From Candidatus Zixiibacteriota bacterium (GTDB lineage: Bacteria; Zixibacteria; MSB-5A5; WJJR01), in contig DASWIS010000001.1 in the NCBI GenBank assembly GCA_036397555.1, forward strand, positions 56,854 through 120,853: a DNA stretch of 64,000 bases. Reading direction: 5' to 3'. This document shows, in pieces, positions 28,769 through 37,816 of the stretch (its first letter is position 1; every line of letters starts with the position of its first letter). The position numbers and the translations under genes are program-made. Below the pieces are notes generated by a model. That model was given only the letters and a program-made list of their open reading frames with translations. It was not told where the DNA came from and searched no databases.

Positions 28769-31422
28769 AAGCGTTCATCGCCGCCGTCGGCGAACCCCTG
28801 CAGGATGGTCAACGGCCCCAGCGGCGTGTCGAACATCAGTCCCATCCCAAGTCCGGCGCGGAGTGTTCCCCAGAAGTCGACGTCGACGCCGTGACGCCAG
28901 GCATTGCCGACATCGAGGCGCGCCAGCGTATAGCTGCGCGAATATATGCGGTACCGCATGACGACATTGGCCGCCAGCACGTGATCGCCCAGCATCTCAT
29001 CTTCGTAGAGGCCCATTAACGAGCGGCGACCGCCGAGCGCGAATTTCTCATAGACCGGGAGCTGGCGATCGGCCGTGCCGAAACGAGCGCCGGTCAGCAA
29101 GATGAGATGATCCCGGAACGGAATCACCCACAACGCCTCACTGAAGAAGGCGCGGTAGATGATGTCGCCGTCGAGGAAATCGTCGGCCCAGATCAACTCC
29201 GCCGACAGACGTCGGCCTGTTTGAGGAAAGTCCCGCTCGTCCAAATCGTCTAAGTGCGCTCCCAGCGCAATACGCGCGTGCTGCAATCTTGACGTCGTCG
29301 AATCGATCTCCAATTGCAGACGCTCGGTGCTGATTTGGACCGCGAGCTGCGCGAACCGGGAGATGTTTTGGGCAAAACGCGCCCGCACGCCGGTGCGTTT
29401 GGTCTGAAAGTCGCCCGTGCTCACGTGATCGGCATAGAAATGCCGCCGCTGACGGTGGTAGTACACGCCCAGTCGCGCCGCCATGTAGGAGCGAAAGACG
29501 CGGTCGGAATCGATCTGTCCGAAGTACAACTCCCGGCGAGGCGCGTATTGTGCGTGCGCCGTGAATTCGTTGCCCAGGCCGAACAGATTGATGTTGGCCC
29601 ACTGGATGAATCCCTCGGTCTGATATTCCAGATTGTGGTGCAAACCCAATCGCAACGCATCGGTGGTCTTTTCGGTGACCGTCAGCCGCAGAATCGGCCC
29701 GGCGTCGGTCCGTACAACCCGCGCGGTGATCTGATCGAAGAGTCCCGTGGCCTGCAGATCGAAAAGGCCGTTGGCGACACGGCGGGCGTTGTACGGCGCC
29801 CCGCGTTGCAGCGGGAAGTTGCGAAGGATAACCCAGTTGCGCACCGACTGGTTGCCTTCGACCTCGACACCGCTTAAGGATGCCTCGTCGATCGAGACCG
29901 TCAGGACGCCATCGCTGTCGAGCGTCGCATCGCGAATGTCGGCCAGCGTGTATTGCCGTCGCTCATACTGATCGCGCGCCCGTCGCAGCCCCGCAATCAT
30001 TTCATCGGGAGCGACCGGATGGCCGATCGGCAGGTCCATGGCGTGCTTGAGCTCGGTCTCCGTGAACGCCGAATTGCCCTCAAACCGGATCACGCGCAGC
30101 GAGGGCGCGCGTTGGGCCGATAGCTCCATGCGCTCGCCGCCGGAATCGGAGACAATGACGTGCGACAAAGTTGCCCTGCTCCACCATCCTGAGGCCACCG
30201 CAGTGCGCGCCGAATCGCGCACCAGCGCAAGCTCGACCGATGTCGTCTCTGCGACCCATTCGGCAATGGCGGGGGGGCAGTCGGGCGGTGTCAGTCCGTC
30301 CACGGCATGCAACGGTGCGAAGTGCATTCCGCCCGAACGCAGCGATCGTCCGCCCGAGGCCGACTGCGACGCGATGATCCGCTGCGCGAGCAATTGTCCG
30401 GCCGCGTATCCGGCGGCAATCAGCGAATCGACGGCGTCGAAATCATAGTTGGCGATGCCGACCACCGATGGCTCGCAGGTAAAATCGGCCTGCGCCAACG
30501 CCGTCGCCAACGCCGGCGCGGTCATGATCGTGGTGGCCTGGTTGGCGACCACGTAGGGGTCTCCGATGCGGTCGATCTCTTCGAGCGCGGTCGCCGTGTT
30601 GACCGCCACAACCGGTGCGTCCGACAGCGACTGGGTCAACGCCACCGGCAACGGATCGACCAGCCCGCCATCGGCAAAGAGCCGCCCATTGCTGCGCAGA
30701 GGGGTCACCGCCAATGGAAACGCCATCGCGGCGCGCATCGCGAAGGCCAGTTCGCCGGAGTCGAAGACGATATGATCGCCGCTCACCAAATCGGTCGCCA
30801 CGGCGCGGAAACGCGTCGGCAGCCGGTCGAAATCACCGCCGCATCGGTACGATGCCCCCTGGGTCAGATGCGCAAGGAAGTTGTAGATGCCCTGCCCGCT
30901 GGTCGCACCGGTCGGCCACTGCGGCTGTAGTCCGCGCATCGGCAGCGACAAAAACCAGTTGGCCGAGCGGTCTTTCTGCGACAACAGCAGACGCGCGCGG
31001 GGGGGTGAGTTCTCCAACAGCGCGCCCCAATCGACCGAGCGGGTCAGCGCCACCAACGAATCAGGGCCGATTCCCGAGGCGTACAGCCCGCCGATGATCG
31101 CGCCCATCGACACGCCACAGATTACTTCGATGGCAATACCCGCTTCTTCGAACGCGCGCAGCACGCCGATCTGAGCCAATCCGCGAGCGCCGCCGCCGGA
31201 GAGAGCGATCGCCACCCTCGGGCCGTCGTGACCCGACGCACGCGGTGCACTGATGCGCGCGACGTAGTCGATGGGACCGATGGTATCGACGGAGATGACT
31301 TCGGCGTGCGTGCCAGGAGCTGTTGCGAGAATCAGAGACAGCGTCACAAACGCGATGACGAGTGCCACGGGGACCTGAAAGCAAAGAGACAATCGCTTGT
31401 GTATCGGCATCGGCCCCCGCAC
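28741..31422 (-). CDS. Patatin-like phospholipase with POTRA and outer-membrane barrel (type Vd, PlpD-like)
   Basis: An 893-residue outer-membrane protein. After a signal peptide (residues 1-40) comes a patatin domain with oxyanion motif GGGARG (76-81), nucleophile S105 in GVSMG and catalytic Asp in DGGLVDPLPV. POTRA-like segments follow (VIRFEGNSAFTETELKHAM; GVEVEGNQSVRNWVILRNFPLQRGAPYN), then a BamA-like 16-strand barrel to the terminal aromatic FYFSWGYDF. This is the architecture of type Vd autotransporters, which display a lipase on or outside the outer membrane. The GTG start has GGAGGG upstream; an ATG four codons later is the alternative. Convergent 28-nt overlap with the EamA gene. 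Confidence 0.92.
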   Translation of the reverse strand: MRGPMPIHKRLSLCFQVPVALVIAFVTLSLILATAPGTHAEVISVDTIGPIDYVARISAPRASGHDGPRVAIALSGGGARGLAQIGVLRAFEEAGIAIEVICGVSMGAIIGGLYASGIGPDSLVALTRSVDWGALLENSPPRARLLLSQKDRSANWFLSLPMRGLQPQWPTGATSGQGIYNFLAHLTQGASYRCGGDFDRLPTRFRAVATDLVSGDHIVFDSGELAFAMRAAMAFPLAVTPLRSNGRLFADGGLVDPLPVALTQSLSDAPVVAVNTATALEEIDRIGDPYVVANQATTIMTAPALATALAQADFTCEPSVVGIANYDFDAVDSLIAAGYAAGQLLAQRIIASQSASGGRSLRSGGMHFAPLHAVDGLTPPDCPPAIAEWVAETTSVELALVRDSARTAVASGWWSRATLSHVIVSDSGGERMELSAQRAPSLRVIRFEGNSAFTETELKHAMDLPIGHPVAPDEMIAGLRRARDQYERRQYTLADIRDATLDSDGVLTVSIDEASLSGVEVEGNQSVRNWVILRNFPLQRGAPYNARRVANGLFDLQATGLFDQITARVVRTDAGPILRLTVTEKTTDALRLGLHHNLEYQTEGFIQWANINLFGLGNEFTAHAQYAPRRELYFGQIDSDRVFRSYMAARLGVYYHRQRRHFYADHVSTGDFQTKRTGVRARFAQNISRFAQLAVQISTERLQLEIDSTTSRLQHARIALGAHLDDLDERDFPQTGRRLSAELIWADDFLDGDIIYRAFFSEALWVIPFRDHLILLTGARFGTADRQLPVYEKFALGGRRSLMGLYEDEMLGDHVLAANVVMRYRIYSRSYTLARLDVGNAWRHGVDVDFWGTLRAGLGMGLMFDTPLGPLTILQGFADGGDERFYFSWGYDF

Positions 31423-31575
31423 GCACCCTCCGCGCGCACAATCGTGCTCTATGGTACAGCCGATGTCCGATCCGGTTCAATCTGGATCGGCGTTGTTGAC
31501 GGACAGCCACGGGCTCCTTGTTCCCTGGCCGACTGCGCCATACCTTCGGCCATCCCGTTCTGCCAAGGGCCGTTG

Positions 31576-31971
31576 ATGCTCTCGATTCGAGTCTACCGTG
31601 TAGTTGCCGTGATCTACGCTGTGGTGTTGGTTGCGGTGTCATCGGTGCCGGGCCTGAGTCTCCCCAGGTATGGGCCGGGCGCCATCGACAAGGTCCTGCA
31701 TTTCGGACAATACGCAGTTCTGGCGTTTCTTTCGGTTCGCGGATTCGGCTCCGACAGCAGACATCGGATCGCGCTGTTGCTCTTTCTCATCGTGTTCTGC
31801 GCGGCCGATGAGTACCACCAGGTCTGGATTCCGGGGCGGGAGGCCGAATTGTCCGACTGGATTGCCGACGTGCTCGGGATCCTGACCGGTTGGAGCATCG
31901 GCTGGATCTTTCTGCGGCGTGCGGTGTCGCGTCGGCGCGCGCCCTTCGCCGAATCCGGCAAAAGCGCTTAA
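31576..31971 (+). CDS. VanZ-family membrane protein
   Basis: A 131-residue VanZ-like protein with four short helices. The family signature is visible as [18 protein letters not shown] (D-K-x-x-H), then [34 protein letters not shown] (D-E-x-H-Q and D-x-x-A-D-x-x-G). Function is unknown apart from the glycopeptide-tolerance protein that named the family. It is the first gene of a run with folE (76 nt downstream) and dcd. Confidence 0.88.
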   Translation: MLSIRVYRVVAVIYAVVLVAVSSVPGLSLPRYGPGAIDKVLHFGQYAVLAFLSVRGFGSDSRHRIALLLFLIVFCAADEYHQVWIPGREAELSDWIADVLGILTGWSIGWIFLRRAVSRRRAPFAESGKSA

Positions 31972-32047
31972 ACGGGCGGAGCAAATCCCTTATACTGACC
32001 GACTGTACGGGCCGCCGCGCATTGATTCTCGCGGCACAGATGCTCTC

Positions 32048-32614
32048 ATGGCGCTTCCCGACACGATCCGCACATTGCTGCAGGAACTCGGCGAGAATCC
32101 CGAGCGGCCGGGGCTGGAGAAGACTCCCGAACGGGTCGCCGAATCTCTGCGCTTCCTCACACGCGGGTATGCCGAGAGTCTCGACGATGTCATCGGCGAT
32201 GCGGTCTTCGCCGAGGATACGCAGGAAATGGTGCTGTTGCGCGATGTCGATTTTTTCAGTCTGTGCGAGCACCATTTGCTGCCGTTCTACGGCAGGTGCC
32301 ACCTGGCCTACATTCCCAACCGCAAGATCATCGGGCTCTCGAAGCTGGCGCGGGTCGTCGAAGTTTTCGCGCGCCGCCTGCAGGTGCAGGAACGACTCAC
32401 CAACGAAATCGCCCGTACGATCGAGCAGTTGCTGGAGCCCTCAGGAGTGGCGGTGGTCATGGAAGCCGAGCATCTGTGCATGCAGATGCGCGGCATCCAG
32501 AAGGTCAATTCGGTCGCGGTGACGTCGTGCCTTTTGGGCTCATTCCGCGAACGCCCCGAAACGCGCGCTGAACTGTACCAAATCATCGGCCATCCCTACG
32601 CCAAGACGACATAG
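32048..32614 (+). CDS. folE: GTP cyclohydrolase I
   Basis: Forms 7,8-dihydroneopterin triphosphate from GTP, the first step of folate (and queuosine) synthesis. It is 188 residues from an ATG that matches the family start. Zinc ligands are in [10 protein letters not shown] and the later Cys in HLCMQMRGI. Other motifs are [23 protein letters not shown] and ELYQIIG. It is followed by dcd, giving a small nucleotide-derived cofactor/dNTP cluster. Confidence 0.96.
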   Translation: MALPDTIRTLLQELGENPERPGLEKTPERVAESLRFLTRGYAESLDDVIGDAVFAEDTQEMVLLRDVDFFSLCEHHLLPFYGRCHLAYIPNRKIIGLSKLARVVEVFARRLQVQERLTNEIARTIEQLLEPSGVAVVMEAEHLCMQMRGIQKVNSVAVTSCLLGSFRERPETRAELYQIIGHPYAKTT

Positions 32615-32648
32615 CACGATCACCACTCCCACCGGAGATGCATCCCAG

Positions 32649-33203
32649 ATGGCAATCAAATCGGACCGTTGGATTAGAGAGTGGGCCACTAATCATCGCA
32701 TGATCGACCCCTTTGCCGACCGTCAGGTGCGGCAAGGAGTGATTTCCTATGGTGTGTCCTCGTATGGATACGACATGCGGGTGGCCGATGAATACAAAGT
32801 CTTCACCAATGTCAACACGACTATCGTCGATCCAAAGAACTTCGACCCGCGCGCTTTTGTCGAAATCCAGGCGCCGACATGCACCATACCCCCCAACTCC
32901 TTTGCGCTGGCGCGATCGGTCGAGTACTTCCGCATTCCCCGCCAGATTCTCACTGTCTGTGTCGGCAAATCGACCTATGCGCGCTGTGGCATCATCGTCA
33001 ATGTGACCCCGTTTGAGCCGGAGTGGGAAGGGTTCGTCACGCTGGAGATATCCAACACCACGCCGCTGCCGGCGCGTGTGTACTCCAACGAGGGAATCGC
33101 GCAGGTGCTGTTCTTCGAGTCCGATGAGATGTGCGAGGTCTCGTACGCCGACAAGAAAGGGAAATATCAGGCGCAGCAGGGGATTCAGGTGCCGAAGCTG
33201 TAG
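32649..33203 (+). CDS. dcd: dCTP deaminase
   Basis: A 184-residue trimeric enzyme converting dCTP to dUTP for dTMP synthesis. Characteristic motifs are [69 protein letters not shown] and [10 protein letters not shown]. The catalytic Glu is in EPEWEG. CACCGGAG precedes the ATG. It is 34 nt downstream of folE. Confidence 0.96.
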   Translation: MAIKSDRWIREWATNHRMIDPFADRQVRQGVISYGVSSYGYDMRVADEYKVFTNVNTTIVDPKNFDPRAFVEIQAPTCTIPPNSFALARSVEYFRIPRQILTVCVGKSTYARCGIIVNVTPFEPEWEGFVTLEISNTTPLPARVYSNEGIAQVLFFESDEMCEVSYADKKGKYQAQQGIQVPKL

Positions 33204-33254
33204 TTGGTTGATTGGCAAAGTGACGAGCATCGCACAAAGATGTGCATGCCAACT

Positions 33255-33332
33255 GTCCTCGCCTGGCTCCCGAAGTTTGGATGGAACAACTCGCCCAACG
33301 CTCAACAGATGCTGCCGGCGCCAGGCGAGGAC
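33255..33332. repeat. 13-bp perfect inverted repeat downstream of dcd
   Basis: GTCCTCGCCTGGC (33255-33267) and GCCAGGCGAGGAC (33320-33332) are exact inverted copies enclosing 52 nt. The RNA of either strand could fold into a long stem with a structured loop. There is no T-run after the stem, so it is not a simple terminator. It could be a small RNA, an mRNA 3'-end structure, or a miniature repeat. Confidence 0.5.
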
Positions 33333-33390
33333 GCCGGGCGAACACAAAGAGTCATTATTACAGAGTTCGTGAGTTGAGTCTGAGAAACAC

Positions 33391-33822
33391 ATGCGCAGCA
33401 TCCCGGCATGGTATTGGTCGGTCGCGTCAATCGCTCTGATTGCCGGTTCACTTGCGTTCGGCGCAGGCGGGCCGGAAGGGCGGGCGCTGTCGCGAACGCT
33501 GTATCCGCCGATTGTCTCGCTCGTGCTCGTAGCGACGCTCTTTGCATACCTGCAGCAATCTCTGCGCCCGACGCGCAAACTGGGCTTGATCAATCTGGCA
33601 GCCGTGGCTGTCGCGTTGTATGTGACGATCCCGCTGTGGCACTTTGGTGTCCGCTTGCGGCCGTCACCCGGTGGTCCGCCTGCGACCCTCTGGCCGGTGA
33701 ACCTTTTGGTTATCTTCTGTGGGGTGGCCCTCTACCGGGTTCTTGTCCGGGTGACACGCGCCCTGCGTCCCGGCACCGGCAAGGAAGCGGTCGAAGACAA
33801 ACAGGAGCGGCTGACGGGTTGA
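33391..33822 (+). CDS. Small membrane protein of unknown function
   Basis: A 143-residue protein with four hydrophobic segments: YWSVASIALIAGSLAFG, YPPIVSLVLVATLFAYL, LGLINLAAVAVALYVTIPLW and LWPVNLLVIFCGVALYRVLV, followed by a polar charged tail. I do not recognise a family. It converges on the DUF2339 gene, whose stop lies 7 nt beyond its own. No clear ribosome-binding site. Confidence 0.6.
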   Translation: MRSIPAWYWSVASIALIAGSLAFGAGGPEGRALSRTLYPPIVSLVLVATLFAYLQQSLRPTRKLGLINLAAVAVALYVTIPLWHFGVRLRPSPGGPPATLWPVNLLVIFCGVALYRVLVRVTRALRPGTGKEAVEDKQERLTG

Positions 33823-33829
33823 GCGGCTG

Positions 33830-35557
33830 TCAGTTTGACGCAGCAACCGTTGCCTTCTCAATCCGCTGATACAGCAATCCGCCTGCGTACATCGTCACAC
33901 CGAGCACAACGAGACAACCGATCCGCACCAACGGCAACGCACCCGACAAGTCGAAGAGCAGAACTTTTGCGGCAAAGCCCGCGAACACCGCCAGCGAGGA
34001 GCGCCCCAGGCGGCGGTCCGACACGAAGATGGCAATCACAAGGGCGACGACAGCCAGCAGCCCCCACACAATCGAGACCGCCAATCGGCTGTCGGCGAGA
34101 TGGATGATCCCGGCCATGACGGCGGTGTGACCGAGATAGAGCGCACCCGTCGTCAGAACCGCCGGACTGGCTGCCGGGCGTCGCAAGTGCCAGTAGAACG
34201 TATAGAGCGCGACGGCATACAACGCGATCAGGATCTGCCAACCGACCACCTGTTCGATATTGTAGCCCGCGACCAGTTGCTGGTATCCCCAATACGCGAT
34301 GATTCCGCATGCAACGCTCAAAGGCCAGTACCGCTTGAGCCGTGACAGGGCTGTGGCAGCAACGTATCCCAAAGCGAGCAACGCCACCAGACCGCTCAGC
34401 ACGCGCCATTCATCGGGGATCAGCTCGACATATACCGCGTGGACCAGCACCAGCGCCGCGTAAGCGGTGACAATCTGTTCTCCGGCGCGCGCATCTTCAG
34501 GTAATCGCGCGCGGGCATACCAGTACGCGGCCGTCAGCGGCACGACGCTGGCGATCGCCAGCCAGGGCGCCCATTCCGGGATGTGCCGGTAAAGCAGTGC
34601 GTACTCGGTTGCGTAGAAGAATATCAGCGCCGGGGAATGTGCGACCGCCTCATCATGTGTCAGCGGTTTCTGAGCGCGGGCGGAGAAGATTCCGGTTACC
34701 GCAATGAACAAGACGAATTGCAGACCCTGAAATCCTGCCGCCCAAATCCAGTCGCTGTGCTGCGCCATCTGCCAGGAGGCATGGAACACGATGAACGCCA
34801 GGTATGCGGCTACCAGGTAAATTGACCGCCGTTTGATCCTGAGCGCATAAAGACAGAAGACAATGTCCCATGCGATGAAGTAGATCATCAGATCGAGGGG
34901 GCGGGCCGCCAACGTGTAAAGCAACAACGGACCGGTGTATGAGCCCACCACGGCGAAGAAAGTGTACAACTCGTTTTCATAGAATTCACGCAGCCCGATC
35001 GATAAAGCACAGACGATGATCAGCGCGACCGTCGCGGTGCCCGTGCCGATCAGACCGTGATAGAGATGCGCGCCATAGACGGTGATGAACAATATCGCCA
35101 CACCGCCGGCAGGAAGCAGACTGGCATACCGGCGCAATGAGTCTCGCATCAGCATGCCGGTGACGATCATTCCGATTCCGACCACACCGGCGAGACCGAT
35201 CTGCCGTACCGGCGTCAGAAAGCCCGAGTCGATCGCCAGCCGGATCAGATACGCACTCGCCAGGACCAGCGCCGCCACTCCGCCCCATCCCAGAATGATG
35301 GTCGGGGAAATCGTCACCGCCGGCTTGCCGGCCGACATCGCCGGGGAGATCGGATTGAGCTGCGGCGTGTACTGCCCGGGGCGCTGTGCAGTAGTGGGTA
35401 ACGGCTTCGGTCCGGCCGGTTGAATTGTCGACGCAGTCTCAGCTGACGGTTGCCCCTCCAAGCCCAATCGTTGTTCGATCGCAGCGAGACGGTTTTCCAA
35501 GCGCAGCAAACGTTCATGGTCGTCAGCGGTCCGACCGTCGTCATGTCCCGAGGACAT
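33830..35557 (-). CDS. DUF2339 multi-spanning membrane protein
   Basis: A 575-residue protein of unknown function. An N-terminal coiled coil (HERLLRLENRLAAIEQRLGL) and Pro-rich linker precede about 17 closely packed hydrophobic helices, beginning GWGGVAALVLASAYLIRLAI. The pattern (short N-terminal heptad coil, linker, many helices, FYENELYTFFAVVGSYTGPLLL) is that of DUF2339. The ATG has GGAGG 7 nt upstream, which decides this start over an earlier ATG. Convergent with the small membrane protein gene. Confidence 0.85.
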   Translation of the reverse strand: MSSGHDDGRTADDHERLLRLENRLAAIEQRLGLEGQPSAETASTIQPAGPKPLPTTAQRPGQYTPQLNPISPAMSAGKPAVTISPTIILGWGGVAALVLASAYLIRLAIDSGFLTPVRQIGLAGVVGIGMIVTGMLMRDSLRRYASLLPAGGVAILFITVYGAHLYHGLIGTGTATVALIIVCALSIGLREFYENELYTFFAVVGSYTGPLLLYTLAARPLDLMIYFIAWDIVFCLYALRIKRRSIYLVAAYLAFIVFHASWQMAQHSDWIWAAGFQGLQFVLFIAVTGIFSARAQKPLTHDEAVAHSPALIFFYATEYALLYRHIPEWAPWLAIASVVPLTAAYWYARARLPEDARAGEQIVTAYAALVLVHAVYVELIPDEWRVLSGLVALLALGYVAATALSRLKRYWPLSVACGIIAYWGYQQLVAGYNIEQVVGWQILIALYAVALYTFYWHLRRPAASPAVLTTGALYLGHTAVMAGIIHLADSRLAVSIVWGLLAVVALVIAIFVSDRRLGRSSLAVFAGFAAKVLLFDLSGALPLVRIGCLVVLGVTMYAGGLLYQRIEKATVAASN

Positions 35558-35648
35558 TGTGCCACCTCCAGTTTTCCTACGCTGACTGGAGAATGCGCGA
35601 GATGTGTCAAGCACACAAGTAAAGAATGAAACGCGATTGCGGTCTGCG

Positions 35649-36533
35649 CTATGTCACCACCCGTGTCCGCTCCAGCCGCAGCGACCAGACCATGCCGGCG
35701 ATGATCGGGATGGCGCCGACGAAGGCCCACGGGCCGGGAAACTCGTCGAAGACGATCATAGCCAACGTTGTGGCGACGAGCGTCTCGCCGCTGAGGATGG
35801 TCACGCCGACGGTGTGTGCCGAGTACACCTTCAATGTGCGGTTGTAAATTGTGTGTCCGATTACCGAGGGGATCAGTCCCGCGGCGGCCATCCAGAACCA
35901 TGTCTTAGCTGGAAAGCTGCTGAATGGTGTGCCGATCACCAGTCCCCAAATGCCGAGCGTGACTGCCGCGGTCGAGTAGGCGATCACGACATACCCCAGT
36001 GTCGAGACCCGTTGCCGCACCTGCCGCCCAACCACCAGGTACGCCGATGCGAAGATCGCACCCCAAAGCGCCAGCAAATCGCCATACCAGCCGCCGGTAC
36101 GCGGGTTGCCCCCGGCGATGACCAGCACGCCGATCAAGGCCAGGACGATCGCCGCGAAGGCCGCCGGTCTGACCCGCTCGCGCAGGTACCAGATGCCCAT
36201 CAACGCCGCAAAGATCGGCTGCGTGGTCACGATGATCACCGAGTTGGCGACCGATGTATGATCGAGCGAAGTGATCCACGTCGCGAAGTGAAACGCCAAC
36301 AACACACCGGCAGCGACCGAGCGCCATAACGAGAGTCGGTCCACCGCCTGCAGATCGCGGCCGCCCCGAACGGCAACGATGATCGCAATGGCGACAGACG
36401 CCACCACCATGCGATAGAACGCCACTGATAGTGGCGGCGCGGCGGCGAGCCGAATGAAGATCGCGGCCGGGCCCACTGCGAGCACACCGAGTATCAACAA
36501 CAGGACCGAACTGCGTGCGGGGGATTCGCTCAC
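35649..36533 (-). CDS. EamA-family (DMT superfamily) transporter, second in window
   Basis: A 294-residue protein with ten predicted helices. Motifs include GVLAVGPAAIFIRLAAAPPLSVAFYRM, GVLLAFHFATWITSLDHTSVANSVIIVTTQPIFAALMGIWYLRERVRPAAFAAI and VTILSGETLVATTLAMIVFDEFPG. Substrate unknown. It is clearly a different subfamily from the EamA gene at 27863. The GTG start is approximate: no ribosome-binding site is seen, and the upstream frame (to 36737) has no transporter-like content. Confidence 0.88.
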   Translation of the reverse strand: MSESPARSSVLLLILGVLAVGPAAIFIRLAAAPPLSVAFYRMVVASVAIAIIVAVRGGRDLQAVDRLSLWRSVAAGVLLAFHFATWITSLDHTSVANSVIIVTTQPIFAALMGIWYLRERVRPAAFAAIVLALIGVLVIAGGNPRTGGWYGDLLALWGAIFASAYLVVGRQVRQRVSTLGYVVIAYSTAAVTLGIWGLVIGTPFSSFPAKTWFWMAAAGLIPSVIGHTIYNRTLKVYSAHTVGVTILSGETLVATTLAMIVFDEFPGPWAFVGAIPIIAGMVWSLRLERTRVVT

Positions 36534-36770
36534 GCGCTGAATATCGCTGTCGAGCCGTTGACGGAAAACAGGGGATCGTGGTCGGAGAATGACACGAACC
36601 GAGGCCGGTGATCGAGTATTTCGCCTTAGGTTGGCAGCCAGACGTATCTGAAGTGCAGTCGGTTCAAACCCGGTGTTCTGACATCGCCGGCCCCGGGGTG
36701 ACGCCTCTGGCCGCCGCGCGGGGGCGTGTGCCAACACGATGCAGCGGGCTGACCCGAATCCCGGATTCCG

Positions 36771-37133
36771 TCACTTCCTGCCGGTCGCGAGCTTCTCATA
36801 ATCAGAACGCGAGAAGCCGATGAATACCTTCGACCCTTTCACAAGGATCGGACGGCGCAGCAGAGTAGGGTCCTTCAGCATGGCCGCAATCGCCTGTTTC
36901 CTGGTCGGCGGTTTCTTGTCCCAGCCGGTTGCCTTGTAGGATTTGGCGCGGGTGCTGATGAACTCCGTGATCGGATGCGCGCCGATCAGTTTCTCCAATT
37001 CTTCTGCTGACAATCGATCCTTGAAGAAATCACGATATTCGGTGTCGGTCTGATGTCTGCGCAAAACGCTCACGGCGTTACGGCACGACGTTCACGTGAA
37101 CTTGCCGTACAATCGCAGTTTTCGACGGGGCAC
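36771..37133 (-). CDS. ArsC/Spx-family thioredoxin-fold protein, probable selenoprotein with in-frame TGA
   Basis: A 120-residue protein if TGA at 37094-37092 is read as selenocysteine. From GTG at 37133, six nt after AAGGA, the frame reads VPRRKLRLYGKFT-U14-TSC17RNAVSVLRR and then the ArsC-family body (DTEYRDFFKDRLSAEELEKLIG, FISTRAKSYKATGW, PTLLRRPILVKGSKVFIGFSR). The UGA sits exactly at the first Cys of the family C-x-x-C/C-x-x-x-x-R active site. A hairpin 17 nt after the UGA, with loop CGUGA, resembles a bacterial SECIS. A start at GTG 37073 would give a 100-residue protein lacking the active site and without a ribosome-binding site. It is 19 nt after the methyltransferase and in line with trxB. 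A nonsense mutation is the alternative. Confidence 0.8.
37055..37089 (-). promoter_or_regulatory. SECIS-like hairpin immediately after the in-frame UGA
   Basis: In the mRNA, GUC-GUGC pairs with GCGC-A-GAC (one bulged A). Above a small internal loop, AACGC pairs with GCGUU around the apical loop CGUGA. The apical loop begins 17 nt after the UGA, inside the range accepted for bacterial SelB-binding SECIS elements, and contains a GU. Pairing was done by eye; no energy was calculated. Confidence 0.55.
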
Positions 37134-37152
37134 CCGGAATCCTTCGCGAGAC

Positions 37153-37800
37153 TCAATCGGTGATTTTGACAGCCACCGACAGCCCGTCGCGGATCGGGAT
37201 GATCGTCGTGACAAAATCCGGATCGTCGGCGAGCCGCCGGTTGTACTCCCGAATCGCCCGCGTTTGCGGGTCGTTGATCGACTGATCCACCACGCGCGCG
37301 CTCGCCAGGACATTGTCGGAGATGAGCAGGCCGTGACGCCGCAGACGCGGCTTGGCGAGTTCGATCACGCGGGGGTACTGCTCTTTATCGATATCGTTGA
37401 ACACTAAATCGAACGGGTCCGTCTCGCGCGTGAAGACTTCCAGCGCCTCGCCTTTGCGCAAATCGGTCTTGGCCGCCAGTCCGCCGCGACGGAAATACTC
37501 TTTGGCGACGTCAATGTTGGTTTGGTCGAATTCAGTGCCAATGATGACGCCGTCGTCGGGCAATGCCTTCGCCATCCAGTACATCGTGTAGCCATACCCG
37601 GAGCCCAGCTCGAAGATGCGACGTGCACCGCTGGTGCGCACCAGCATGTGCAGAATGCGCGCGCAGAGCGGTCCCAGATAGGGGAAGTCACGTTCCTCGC
37701 CGTGGCGCGCCATCTCCTCGAGGATCGGATCGACCGGCCCGGACATCGCTCCCAGGTAGTCGCCGATCAACGGATTGAGAATCGCGTCCTGCTCCGGCAT
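37153..37800 (-). CDS. O-methyltransferase, COMT/caffeoyl-CoA type
   Basis: A 215-residue SAM-dependent methyltransferase. The Rossmann motif I is FELGSGYGYTMYWMAKAL, the acidic motif II is IIGTEFDQTNIDVAKEYF, and the metal-binding region is FNDIDKEQYPRVIELAKPRLRRHGLLISDNVL. This is the arrangement of cation-dependent catechol/caffeoyl-CoA O-methyltransferases. The ATG chosen has GGGAG 9 nt upstream; a start at 37851 would overlap trxB. It lies between trxB (16 nt) and the ArsC-family gene (19 nt), so the three are probably one transcript. Substrate unknown. Confidence 0.9.
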   Translation of the reverse strand: MPEQDAILNPLIGDYLGAMSGPVDPILEEMARHGEERDFPYLGPLCARILHMLVRTSGARRIFELGSGYGYTMYWMAKALPDDGVIIGTEFDQTNIDVAKEYFRRGGLAAKTDLRKGEALEVFTRETDPFDLVFNDIDKEQYPRVIELAKPRLRRHGLLISDNVLASARVVDQSINDPQTRAIREYNRRLADDPDFVTTIIPIRDGLSVAVKITD

Positions 37801-37816
37801 GGTGTTTGGCTCCCAA

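Noticed and set aside
36640..36690. tRNA-like T-loop (GGTTCAAACCC) downstream of the ArsC-family gene
   Set aside because: No matching acceptor stem, D-arm or anticodon arm could be placed on either strand.
36771..37073. A 100-residue ArsC-like protein starting at GTG 37073
   Set aside because: It lacks a ribosome-binding site and the whole active-site loop, whereas the longer frame through the TGA has both.
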